In this document: one piece after another, positions 31,572 through 38,773 of the stretch | How the letters are laid out: the number at the start of each line of letters is the position of its first letter | Position numbering within the stretch: the stretch's first letter is position 1 | Assembly (NCBI GenBank): GCA_902769805.1 | Contig: CACXQL010000012.1 | Location: 1 to 50,119 of the forward strand | Origin: an uncultured Prevotellaceae bacterium | GTDB lineage: Bacteria > Bacteroidota > Bacteroidia > Bacteroidales > Bacteroidaceae | DNA: 50,119 bases | Direction of reading: 5' to 3' | Program-made: the position numbers and the translations under genes | Notes under the pieces: model-generated | What the model was told of the DNA's origin: nothing | Database searches by the model: none | Seen by the model: the letters and a program-made list of their open reading frames with translations, nothing else

Positions 31572-31580
31572 TTAACACAA

Positions 31581-31793
31581 ATGGCTAAGATTATAGTAAA
31601 CGGTGAGACTCAGGAGGTACAACTTCCACTCACCCTGACAGCATTAATGAAACAGAATGACGTGCAACAGCCTGAAATGGTCAGTGTACAAGTGAACGAA
31701 GACTTTGCCGATCGCTCAGAATGGGATGGCATACAGCTCAAGGAGGGTGACACCGTCGACTTCTTGTACTTCATGGGAGGAGGGACTATTTAG
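31581..31793 (+). CDS. ThiS-like ubiquitin-fold sulfur carrier with C-terminal extension
   Basis: A 70-residue beta-grasp protein of the ThiS/MoaD type (MAKIIVNGETQEVQLPLTLTALM; VQVNEDFADRSEWDGIQLKEGDTVDFLYFMGGG). Classical carriers end in Gly-Gly; this one has Gly66-Gly67-Gly68 followed by Thr-Ile. The tail must be removed before the glycine carboxylate can be adenylated and thiolated. A JAMM protease two genes downstream could do this, as HcyD does for HcyS and QbsD for QbsE. It is likely a sulfur donor for cysteine or homocysteine synthesis rather than thiamine, as no thiG or thiC is near. Nine bp separate it from each neighbour. Confidence 0.9.
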   Translation: MAKIIVNGETQEVQLPLTLTALMKQNDVQQPEMVSVQVNEDFADRSEWDGIQLKEGDTVDFLYFMGGGTI

Positions 31794-31802
31794 TTAAGAG
31801 TT

Positions 31803-32609
31803 ATGTACGATTTTACTGAAGAGCAGATACAACGCTACTCACGCCATATCCTCTTGCAGGATGTGGGCGTGGAGGGACAAGAGAAAATCCTTAACGCCAA
31901 GGTTCTCGTTGTGGGTGCCGGCGGACTGGGCGCTCCGGTATCCCTCTACCTTGCTGCTGCAGGTATCGGACGTATTGGTATTATCGACGCTGACGTGGTC
32001 GACCTCTCTAACCTACAGCGCCAGATTATCCATTTTACCAAGGATGTGGGAATCCCCAAGGTGGAGAGTGCCAAGGAGAAAATTCTTGCCATCAATCCTG
32101 ATGTAAAGGTGGATACCTTCCATGAGTTCCTATGGTCTGGCAATGCACTGGATATCATCAAGGAATATGACTTCATCGTTGACGGCACAGACAATTTCCC
32201 TGTGAAGTTTCTTATCAACGACGCTTGTGTGATGGCTGGCAAGCCTTTCTCACATGGAGGCATCCTGCGCTTCAACGGACAGACCTTCACGCATCTGCCT
32301 GGCACCGCATGTTACCGCTGTTTCTTCAAGGAGCCACCTCCTCCAGGAGCTGTCCCCACCTGCTCGCAGGCAGGAGTCTTAGGAGCTATCGCTGGTATGC
32401 TGGGTACGATACAGGCGGCGGAGACCTTAAAGTATTTCACAGGAGTTGGTGATTTACTGACCAACCGTCTGCTGACCTTCGATGCCAAGACGATGCAATT
32501 CCGTACCATTCCTGTCAAGCAGCGTCCTTCATGTGCTATCTGCGGAGACCATCCCACCATCACGGAATTGATAGACTATGAGCAGGCAGCCTGCGACTTA
32601 AAACATTAA
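31803..32609 (+). CDS. ThiF/MoeB/HesA-family adenylyltransferase (E1-like)
   Basis: A 268-residue enzyme that activates the C-terminus of a ubiquitin-like carrier with ATP. It shows YSRHILLQDVGVEGQ at the start, the nucleotide-binding VLVVGAGGLGAPVSLYLAAAGIG (Gly38-Gly43), DLSNLQRQIIH, DGTDNFPVKFLINDAC, and two structural zinc pairs, Cys170/Cys173 (CYRC) and Cys244/Cys247 (CAIC). VPTCSQAGVLGAIAGMLG is also conserved. There is no C-terminal rhodanese domain, so sulfur must come from another protein, such as the desulfurase, TusA or the DsrE-like protein. It lies between the carrier gene (9 bp) and the JAMM gene (4 bp), the arrangement expected for an HcyS-HcyF-HcyD type trio. Confidence 0.93.
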   Translation: MYDFTEEQIQRYSRHILLQDVGVEGQEKILNAKVLVVGAGGLGAPVSLYLAAAGIGRIGIIDADVVDLSNLQRQIIHFTKDVGIPKVESAKEKILAINPDVKVDTFHEFLWSGNALDIIKEYDFIVDGTDNFPVKFLINDACVMAGKPFSHGGILRFNGQTFTHLPGTACYRCFFKEPPPPGAVPTCSQAGVLGAIAGMLGTIQAAETLKYFTGVGDLLTNRLLTFDAKTMQFRTIPVKQRPSCAICGDHPTITELIDYEQAACDLKH

Positions 32610-32613
32610 ACAG

Positions 32614-33000
32614 ATGAAAATCAACCAGAATGTCATAGAAGAACTGATAGCACAGGCTCAGAAGGATGCTCCCAATGAGACCTGTGGCTATCTGTTAGGA
32701 CATGACGATATCGTCACAGAGAACTACTGGATGGAGAATATCGACCACTCACCAGAGCATTTCTCCTTTGCGCCCAAAGACCAGTTTGCGGCTTTGAGAT
32801 ACGCACGCTCTAAAGGTCTGAGGATTCTTGCCAACTGGCATAGTCATCCTGCCTCTCCCTCGCGTCCCTCACAAGAGGACCTCCGACTGGCAAACGACCC
32901 CTCCATCCGCTATGCCATCCTTTCCTTGTATGAAGGTATTCATTTGAATTCCTTTAGGATACAGAACGGTGAGGTGGTTGACAAAGAGCAACACCTGTGA
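32614..33000 (+). CDS. JAMM/MPN metalloprotease (M67, Mec+/HcyD-like)
   Basis: A 128-residue single-domain JAB/MPN protease with the complete zinc site: Glu22 (NETCGYLLG), His76 and His78 (NWHSHP), Ser86 and Asp89 (SRPSQED), i.e. H-x-H-x7-S-x2-D. Bacterial stand-alone JAMM proteins cut next to the diglycine of sulfur carriers, either to trim a C-terminal tail (QbsD, HcyD) or to free the carrier-bound amino acid (Mec+ of Mycobacterium, HcyD). Here it can plausibly do both for the carrier at 31581. It is the last gene of the operon and ends 2 bp before the end of an opposite-strand gene, with no terminator between. Confidence 0.93.
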   Translation: MKINQNVIEELIAQAQKDAPNETCGYLLGHDDIVTENYWMENIDHSPEHFSFAPKDQFAALRYARSKGLRILANWHSHPASPSRPSQEDLRLANDPSIRYAILSLYEGIHLNSFRIQNGEVVDKEQHL

Positions 33001-33002
33001 TA

Positions 33003-33512
33003 TTATTTCACCTTCCACACATTTAGTACGATGCCCTTGAAGTCTGGTGTCCATTCCGGCGCACATATGAAGAGGGCATCGTTCAGCCAGCCATAGCGGC
33101 TATCGGCTGGTGCCTCGAACTGTGGTGCAGCCCTGAAATAGAAGGTGGGATTACCGTTGGCATCCTTTCCGTTGGCAATGATACCACGGTTACGGACATG
33201 GATATAGATGCCGTCATCTGTCTTGATGCAGTAGATAGCCTCCAGCTCCGTACGGTTTTCCGCATTCAACTGATAGTCAGCGCCACCGTTGATGATGGTA
33301 CCTTTCAGTAACGGTCCCTCAAAGGTACCGCCAGTGATGGGGATGACAGTACGACGACCATGCTGTGTCTTGTCGATGGAGAATGCCTCACCCAAGGTGA
33401 CCCGCAGTTGCAGGGCGAACTCCAGTTGTGGCGTATCCTTAGGCGGATAGGTCTGTGCAACGGCTGTCAGCGCAGTTACTGTCAGCAATACTGTAAATAG
33501 TAGTTTCTTCAT
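33003..33512 (-). CDS. DUF3237-like exported protein
   Basis: A 169-residue protein with a clear signal peptide (MKKLLFTVLLTVTALTAVAQ). The mature part resembles DUF3237 proteins: LEFALQLRVTLGEAF, then VIPITGGTFEGPLLKGTIINGGADYQL, YCIKTDDGIYIHVRNRGI and YFRAAPQFEAPADSRYGWLNDALFICAP. These are small beta-barrel proteins without a settled function, and no catalytic motif is evident. It is transcribed alone from a good promoter and converges on the sulfur operon. Confidence 0.85.
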   Translation of the reverse strand: MKKLLFTVLLTVTALTAVAQTYPPKDTPQLEFALQLRVTLGEAFSIDKTQHGRRTVIPITGGTFEGPLLKGTIINGGADYQLNAENRTELEAIYCIKTDDGIYIHVRNRGIIANGKDANGNPTFYFRAAPQFEAPADSRYGWLNDALFICAPEWTPDFKGIVLNVWKVK

Positions 33513-33545
33513 AGCTCTTTCATTCTTGTTATAATTATCTGCCTA

Positions 33546-33576
33546 CAAAGATACAATTAAGTAAGCAATATCACAA
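33546..33576 (-). promoter_or_regulatory. Promoter of the DUF3237-like gene
   Basis: TTG, 20 nt, TATCTTTG on the minus strand, about 34 bp before the ATG. Confidence 0.75.
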
Positions 33577-33631
33577 GAGAATCTTAAGTTTTTTGAGCTA
33601 TTGCCGTTGTAATAAAACGAAAAGAAGTGGA

Positions 33632-34636
33632 CTATAAGAAACGAAGGGTGACACCCTCCCCTCTTACATCCAGTTCTGCCATGCTTCCCACCAACAAGGG
33701 GAAGTTACGCAGATGGGAGTGACCCACAGGAAAGTCGTAGCACACTGGGATATGGTATTTCCGCAGGTACTCATGAAACATGTGATACATGTCAGGGAAG
33801 GTGTTGGCGGGACGCTTGTAACTGGTAAACTGTCCGATGATGATACCTTTGATATGTGGCATCAACCCACGAACTTCTATATTATGCAACATCCTGTCAA
33901 CCTTCGTCATCCCCTCACCAGTATCCTCCAAGAAGAGGATGATGTCAGGCAGGTTCAGCGGATCATAGACAGAGCCTGCCAATCCATGCAGCACAGACAT
34001 ATTACCTCCTACGAGGATACCCTTTGCCTTGCCGGATTGATTCAATGGATGAGCATTGATATGATATACAGGCAGATCGCCTGTCATCATGCGACGCAAC
34101 GTCTGACTGACCGTATCATTTCCCTCATAGGTGTTGATGGCATGACACATAGAACCGTGTATGCCGATATTGCCTGCACAGACCTCTGCAGAGAGTAAGG
34201 CGGTGATATCGCTGAAGCCGATGAGCAGTTTGGGGTAACGCCGGAAGACCTTAGGAGACAGTTCACAGAGCAGATGAACGGCACCATCACCTCCACGGGA
34301 ACACATGACAGCCTTCACACTCGGTTCTGTCAATGCCCATAACAAGTCTGCCTTACGTTCCTCTATCGTACCTGCAAATCCCCGATAGTCTTTCAGTGCA
34401 TGATGCCCCACCACCGTATGGAATCCCCAGCGTTCCAAGGTGCGGATGCCTCCGTTGATTGTAGCAGTATCTGTCGCACTTGATGGTGAGATGATGGCGA
34501 TGGTGTCGCCCTCCTGTAAGAACTGAGCCGAAGCAGAGTGAAAAGAGAAGAACGAAAAGTGAAAGACGAAGAACAGGCATAAAAAAGGCCGCAATCCTTT
34601 AGGGATGCGGCTTTTTCTTTCAATTCCGGTATACAT
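33632..34636 (-). CDS. LD-carboxypeptidase (S66 family)
   Basis: A 334-residue serine peptidase of the muramoyl-tetrapeptide carboxypeptidase type, which trims the terminal D-residue of peptidoglycan stem peptides in the cell envelope. It shows IAIISPSSATD, CSRGGDGAVHLL, the nucleophile Ser in LLIGFSDITALL, ILVGGNMSVL, and the Glu and His regions FLEDTGEG and FPVGHSHLR. The N-terminus has a basic stretch, then a Phe-rich hydrophobic segment ending SASA, consistent with export. The ATG directly follows the rplT stop. The rplT terminator hairpin lies inside the first 20 codons, so the gene would be expressed by read-through, or from a TTG start just inside the hairpin. Confidence 0.88.
   Translation of the reverse strand: MYTGIERKSRIPKGLRPFLCLFFVFHFSFFSFHSASAQFLQEGDTIAIISPSSATDTATINGGIRTLERWGFHTVVGHHALKDYRGFAGTIEERKADLLWALTEPSVKAVMCSRGGDGAVHLLCELSPKVFRRYPKLLIGFSDITALLSAEVCAGNIGIHGSMCHAINTYEGNDTVSQTLRRMMTGDLPVYHINAHPLNQSGKAKGILVGGNMSVLHGLAGSVYDPLNLPDIILFLEDTGEGMTKVDRMLHNIEVRGLMPHIKGIIIGQFTSYKRPANTFPDMYHMFHEYLRKYHIPVCYDFPVGHSHLRNFPLLVGSMAELDVRGEGVTLRFL
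34581..34616 (-). terminator. Terminator after rplT, inside the next gene's start
   Basis: On the minus strand, arms AAAGCCGCATCC and GGATTGCGGCCTTT (one bulge) with a short loop, followed by a T run. It lies 20 bp after the rplT stop but within the reading frame of the LD-carboxypeptidase. Confidence 0.85.
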
Positions 34637-34981
34637 TTACTTCACTTTTTCAACGATAGCCTTGAAAGCCTCAGGACTATTCATGGCGAGGTCAGCGAGC
34701 ACCTTACGGTTGATCTCGATACCAGCCTTAGCGAGTTTACCCATCAGAACTGAGTAGCTCAAGCCCTCCAGACGTGCGGCAGCGTTGATACGCTGAATCC
34801 ACAGGGCACGGAAGTTACGCTTCTTGTTTCTACGGTCGCGATAAGCATAGGTAAGACCTTTCTCCCAAGTGTTCTTGGCTACTGTCCAAACATTCTTGCG
34901 GGCACCGAAGTTACCGCGAGTGAGTTTCAGAATTCTTTTACGTTTTGCTCTTGAAGCAACGTGATTAACTGATCTTGGCAT
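34637..34981 (-). CDS. rplT: 50S ribosomal protein L20
   Basis: L20 of 114 residues, essential for early 50S assembly. The start [24 protein letters not shown] and [21 protein letters not shown] are diagnostic, and the length is standard. It is the third gene of the classical infC-rpmI-rplT operon. In other bacteria L20 represses this operon through a leader RNA; the infC-rpmI gap here holds heptamer repeats instead of an obvious L20 mimic. Confidence 0.98.
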   Translation of the reverse strand: MPRSVNHVASRAKRKRILKLTRGNFGARKNVWTVAKNTWEKGLTYAYRDRRNKKRNFRALWIQRINAAARLEGLSYSVLMGKLAKAGIEINRKVLADLAMNSPEAFKAIVEKVK

Positions 34982-35011
34982 AGTTTTCTAATACTTTTAA
35001 TGTTTGACAAT

Positions 35012-35209
35012 TTAACGGAGACACAGCAGGTCACGAACCTGTTTTCTGTTTGATACATCAACAAGTGTTGAACCTACCAAGTTGCGCTTTTGCTTCTTGG
35101 TCTTCTTCGTCAGAATGTGACTGTGGTAAGCATGATGTCTCTTGATCTTACCTGTACCGGTGAACGAGAATCTCTTCTTCGCTCCGGAATTTGTCTTTAC
35201 TTTTGGCAT
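35012..35209 (-). CDS. rpmI: 50S ribosomal protein L35
   Basis: A basic 65-residue protein, [44 protein letters not shown] in outline, matching L35 over its full length. It stands between infC and rplT as usual, 30 bp before rplT and 118 bp after infC. Confidence 0.97.
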   Translation of the reverse strand: MPKVKTNSGAKKRFSFTGTGKIKRHHAYHSHILTKKTKKQKRNLVGSTLVDVSNRKQVRDLLCLR

Positions 35210-35285
35210 TGTTTTTAAATTTAAATTGTTATTAATAATCGGCGACTACGCATATACCAGGCGCGACGCCTTCTTTCTCTTAACC

Positions 35286-35334
35286 TTAGACCTTTGACCT
35301 TAGTCCTTAGTCCTTTGACCTTAGACCCTAATCC
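35286..35334. repeat. 7-bp tandem repeat at the infC 3' end
   Basis: Seven heptamers: TTAGACC, TTTGACC, TTAGTCC, TTAGTCC, TTTGACC, TTAGACC, CTAATCC. The first six follow the mirror order A-B-C-C-B-A. The infC stop codon lies in the last unit, so the array fills the start of the infC-rpmI gap. Confidence 0.92.
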
Positions 35335-36047
35335 TCACTCTCCGTCAGTTTCTTCAGCGCGTCAGCACTGATCTTCGCATTAGCGAACAGTCCTCCGTTC
35401 GACGGAACCTGCTCTGCCTCCTGACGGGCAGCCTCTTTTGCCTCTGCCTCTGATGCCATTCCAGACTCATCGTCACCTACCCGTAGCCTTTCACGGTCAC
35501 GGACCTGCTGACTCTTCTTGGCGACACCGGCTTTCTTCGGAGCGAGATAGAGGAACATCTTCTTGCCTTCCAGCGACGGCATCGACTCTACCTTGCCGTA
35601 ATCCTCCAAGTCATTGGCGAAACGCAACAGCAGCACCTCACCCTGTTCCTTGAAGAGAATGGAACGACCGCGGAAGAAAACGTATGCACGAACCTTGTTG
35701 CCCTCTTCGAGGAACTCCTTGGCATGCTTCAACTTAAACTGATAGTCGTGCTCATCCGTCTGGGGTCCGAAACGAATCTCCTTCACCTCCACCTTCACTT
35801 GCTTCGCCTTCATTTCCTTCTGGCGCTTCTTCTGCTGGTAGAGGAACTTCGAATAGTCAATCAGACGACAAACAGGAGGATTAGCATTCGGCGATATCTC
35901 CACAAGGTCAACGCCCTGGTCATGCGCCATATCCAATGCTTGACGGATAGGAACAACGGTGCTGCCACCATCGCCTACGATACGTACCTCACGAACACGA
36001 ATCTGCTCGTTGATGCGGTACTGATTCTTCATGTTGTCATTCTTCAT
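35328..36047 (-). CDS. infC: Translation initiation factor IF-3
   Basis: A 239-residue IF-3, which binds the 30S subunit and checks initiator tRNA and start-codon pairing. Family landmarks: [90 protein letters not shown] and MFLYLAPKK. The core ends near residue 180; some 55 acidic, Ala/Glu-rich residues ([20 protein letters not shown]) follow that E. coli IF-3 lacks. The start could be the first Met or the Met six codons on. A consensus promoter lies 38 bp upstream. Confidence 0.96.
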   Translation of the reverse strand: MKNDNMKNQYRINEQIRVREVRIVGDGGSTVVPIRQALDMAHDQGVDLVEISPNANPPVCRLIDYSKFLYQQKKRQKEMKAKQVKVEVKEIRFGPQTDEHDYQFKLKHAKEFLEEGNKVRAYVFFRGRSILFKEQGEVLLLRFANDLEDYGKVESMPSLEGKKMFLYLAPKKAGVAKKSQQVRDRERLRVGDDESGMASEAEAKEAARQEAEQVPSNGGLFANAKISADALKKLTESED

Positions 36048-36084
36048 CGACTATCTTTTCGACTCTAATTTCTCAAATTGGGTG

Positions 36085-36116
36085 CAAAATTACAAATAAT
36101 CAAGCAAATAACCAAA
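36085..36116 (-). promoter_or_regulatory. Promoter of infC-rpmI-rplT
   Basis: TTTG, 20 nt, TAATTTTG on the minus strand, a full consensus match. Confidence 0.8.
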
Positions 36117-36266
36117 TTTTATAGCACTTATTTTGTGATGCGACCTATCTTCATATCCCCAATGAATGTTCAAGGATATGTAATAACGAGGATGTTACCA
36201 TGCAGGTCATATCCTTCGAAAGAGTATCTTGTGAGGGAAAAGTGCCATTGTTACAGGGGGAATGGC

Positions 36267-36310
36267 AGGCTCTTTCAGGGTGAAAAGTAGGCTCTTTCAA
36301 GGTGAAAGTG
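36267..36310. repeat. 22-bp tandem repeat, two copies
   Basis: Units at 36267-36288 and 36289-36310 are nearly identical. The second contains CTTTCA-AGG-TGAAAG, a perfect 6-bp inverted repeat; the first has one extra A in the right arm. Confidence 0.85.
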
Positions 36311-36345
36311 GCGTTCTTGTCGGTGTAGCGGCGGACGGTGCTGTT

Positions 36346-36411
36346 ATTAGCAGCGGCCGCTGCTAATATCGTCAGCGGTCGCTACCAATGTCAGCAGCGT
36401 GCGCTGTTGAC
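36346..36411. repeat. 22-bp palindromic array, three copies
   Basis: Units at 36346-36367, 36368-36389 and 36390-36411. The first is a perfect 22-bp palindrome. All share the core AGCG-NN-CGCT (AGCGGCCGCT, AGCGGTCGCT, AGCGTGCGCT), and the third keeps 9 of 11 pairs. A degenerate fourth unit may precede at 36324-36345. Confidence 0.9.
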
Positions 36412-36421
36412 CTGAAAGTAA

Positions 36422-38773
36422 TCAGAACGGATAGCCGATGGCGAAATGGAGCGTCTGGTCGTTCTTGAAGCTTTTGGCATTGAAATAGCCAGACTTATCC
36501 GTATTATATGGTACATGGAGTCCAATACCCCAGTCGAGACGCAGGATCAGGAAGTCGAGGTCATAACGGATACCGATACCCGTGCCGAGAGCGAGTTCGC
36601 GGAAGAAGTTCTTGAGTTGGAAACGACCAGGACCATAGACAGTCTCCTCATCCTCACTATCATAATGTTCATTGGGGGGACTCCACACATTTCCTGCGTC
36701 AAGGAACACAGCCCCATAGAGATGACCGAAGAGACAACGGCGGTACTCGAGGTTTGCAACGAATTTGACAGTACCATTACGCAACAGATAGTCATAGGCT
36801 TTGTCACCAAAGGACTTGACACTGCCTGGACCTACCCCACGAACAGAGAAGGCACGGATGCTGTTGGCTCCTCCGACATAGAACATCTCTGCATTGGGTA
36901 TCGCGTCGGAGTTACCATAGAGCCAAGTATAGCCTGCATTGACATGTCCCACCAACTGGGAGGAGCTGCTCAGGTTCCATGTCTTGGTGAAATCAGTCTC
37001 CAGCTTGATGAACTGCGAATAAGGATTCCTGAACAGCGGCTTATCCTTCTCATTCCATTTCCTTCCACCGATCATATATGCCAGCGACACTAAGTTTCCA
37101 GACTCGGACAGCGTCGTCTCCCAACGGACGGGATGCAGCTTGTCGATAGGACTGGTATAGGTATAGGTATAGCGCATCTCGGGCACGAAATAATCCTGCA
37201 TCGTGGCAGCAAGGTATGGAGTCTTCTGCACCAACGAGTCATAGGCTATGGTATGACTGTTCATAAACTGGTATTTCACTGTCAGGGGTGAGAACTCATG
37301 ACGACTCTGCGCAGAGGTCTGCCAACGGTAAGTCCACTCACCGCTGACCACATGCATCTTGTAATATTTCGGGCGGTAGATGATATCCGTAGAGAGCTTG
37401 GCAAGTGTGATAGGCGTAGAATAGTAACGGCGACGACGGATGCGGCGACCATCCTTGTCACGACGCACACGGTTGCCACCGAAGAAGGGAGCGATGATGC
37501 GTGGGAACTCTATGCTGGCATCAGCACCATACTCATAGTTGTTCATGGAGCTGCCGCCACTCGTCGACCACTCATAGGAGCCGTGCAGGTTGACATCAAT
37601 CTTCTCACCGCCATGGAAGGCATTCCGACGGGTGACACCTATCTTCAACTCAGGTCCCATACGTCCGATGGTACGGGCATTGAAGTTGGTCTCGATATAG
37701 AAGTCCCAGGGCTTGTCGAAGACGCAGTTGAGCGTCAAGTCCAGCGTATCACATGTCGCTGTCGTATCACGGGGGGTAAAGACGAAATCTGTTGACGAGA
37801 AGAGTCCCATGGCATTGAGCTTATTGACAGACTGCAGATAGTTGTCATAGCTATACAACTGTCGTGGACGCAGTTTCATATCTGCCATCAGCACACGGGT
37901 ACGGATAGGTTGTTTCTTACCTGCAAAGCGGACTGTGAAGTAACGTCTCTGAACAGAATCAGTCAACTCCTCCCTGAAGGTCTTCCGCATATTAATATTG
38001 ATCTTACCGATATACCATTTGTGAAGAGCCTGCACAGGCACGTTCTTCGCCAACTGGAAGCGCAGCTGCACCTTTCCGTCGACAGCAACAGTGTCAGCGA
38101 GATAGGAGGCATAGTTCTGTTGGTAATAGAAATAGCCGTTGTTACGTAACAGCATGTTCACGCGACTGCGTTCTGCATCAAGGTTTGCGACAGAGAAGGG
38201 GGCACCTTTGCGGATATACGCTTCATCGAGCGTAGCATGAATGAGACTGTCTGCCTCCACAGGGAAACCGAAATAGCCGACACTGTCAAGTGTATAGAGC
38301 CGCCCTGGATTCACCTTATAGCCAATCTTTGCTGTCTTGGGATTCTTCTGCTGGATGGTCTCGAAATCCACATGACCGTTGAAGTAACCGTGGTTGCGCA
38401 ATACCGACCTTGCCACAGAAGTACGTAACTCAGGATTCACCCACGACATCAGTACTGGTTTCTTGCCAAAGGATTTCGTCATCCATCGTGCAAAGCCTGA
38501 GTCCTTCCCGCTGTAGTGGTTCCATATCGACAAACCGATAGAGAAGGGCATCCGATAGTAGCTACTGCCGAAGATGGCACCATTAGGAGCCGTGGCGAGT
38601 GCCGCCTCCACCTCCTCCTGTGTCTGCGTGAAGTTATCATTCTGCTCGTAGTTCTCATAGGTAATCTTCTTCAGTCCCGTGAAGAGCTGGTCATCCTCGG
38701 GTATATTCTTCGTCATGCTACAGGAAGTAAGCAGGACGATACTCAGACATAACAGGAGCTTATTTCGTTTCAT
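36422..38773 (-). CDS. tamL: TamL, BamA-family outer-membrane lipoprotein
   Basis: A 783-residue BamA/TamA-family protein (Omp85) with a lipoprotein signal (LLTSCSM). The Bacteroidetes version that partners TamB is lipidated and called TamL. After the lipobox come POTRA-like repeats (ARSVLRNHGYFNGHVDFETIQ, RSRVNMLLRNNGYFYYQQNYASY, VNKLNAMGLFSSTDFVF). The C-terminal 16-strand-type barrel has the family motifs GGANSIRAFSVRGVGPGS and GDKAYDYLLRNGTVKFVANLEYR, and ends FAIGYPF with a terminal Phe. Its start overlaps the tamB stop by 14 bp, so both are translated together. Role: insertion of outer-membrane proteins or lipid movement with TamB. Confidence 0.92.
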   Translation of the reverse strand: MKRNKLLLCLSIVLLTSCSMTKNIPEDDQLFTGLKKITYENYEQNDNFTQTQEEVEAALATAPNGAIFGSSYYRMPFSIGLSIWNHYSGKDSGFARWMTKSFGKKPVLMSWVNPELRTSVARSVLRNHGYFNGHVDFETIQQKNPKTAKIGYKVNPGRLYTLDSVGYFGFPVEADSLIHATLDEAYIRKGAPFSVANLDAERSRVNMLLRNNGYFYYQQNYASYLADTVAVDGKVQLRFQLAKNVPVQALHKWYIGKININMRKTFREELTDSVQRRYFTVRFAGKKQPIRTRVLMADMKLRPRQLYSYDNYLQSVNKLNAMGLFSSTDFVFTPRDTTATCDTLDLTLNCVFDKPWDFYIETNFNARTIGRMGPELKIGVTRRNAFHGGEKIDVNLHGSYEWSTSGGSSMNNYEYGADASIEFPRIIAPFFGGNRVRRDKDGRRIRRRRYYSTPITLAKLSTDIIYRPKYYKMHVVSGEWTYRWQTSAQSRHEFSPLTVKYQFMNSHTIAYDSLVQKTPYLAATMQDYFVPEMRYTYTYTSPIDKLHPVRWETTLSESGNLVSLAYMIGGRKWNEKDKPLFRNPYSQFIKLETDFTKTWNLSSSSQLVGHVNAGYTWLYGNSDAIPNAEMFYVGGANSIRAFSVRGVGPGSVKSFGDKAYDYLLRNGTVKFVANLEYRRCLFGHLYGAVFLDAGNVWSPPNEHYDSEDEETVYGPGRFQLKNFFRELALGTGIGIRYDLDFLILRLDWGIGLHVPYNTDKSGYFNAKSFKNDQTLHFAIGYPF

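Larger units (their letters stand above)
36048..36421. other. Intergenic stretch infC-tamL: promoter and palindromic arrays
   Basis: No gene is seen. Next to infC is its promoter. The half nearer tamL contains a GCCATT/AATGGC hairpin (around 36244-36266) and two different 22-bp tandem arrays. With the array near 1.1 kb, this makes three arrays of the same period in the window. Confidence 0.7.

Noticed and set aside
31581-32609. Thiamine synthesis genes thiS and thiF
   Set aside because: No thiG, thiH, thiC or thiE is nearby, the carrier does not end in Gly-Gly, and a JAMM protease accompanies it.
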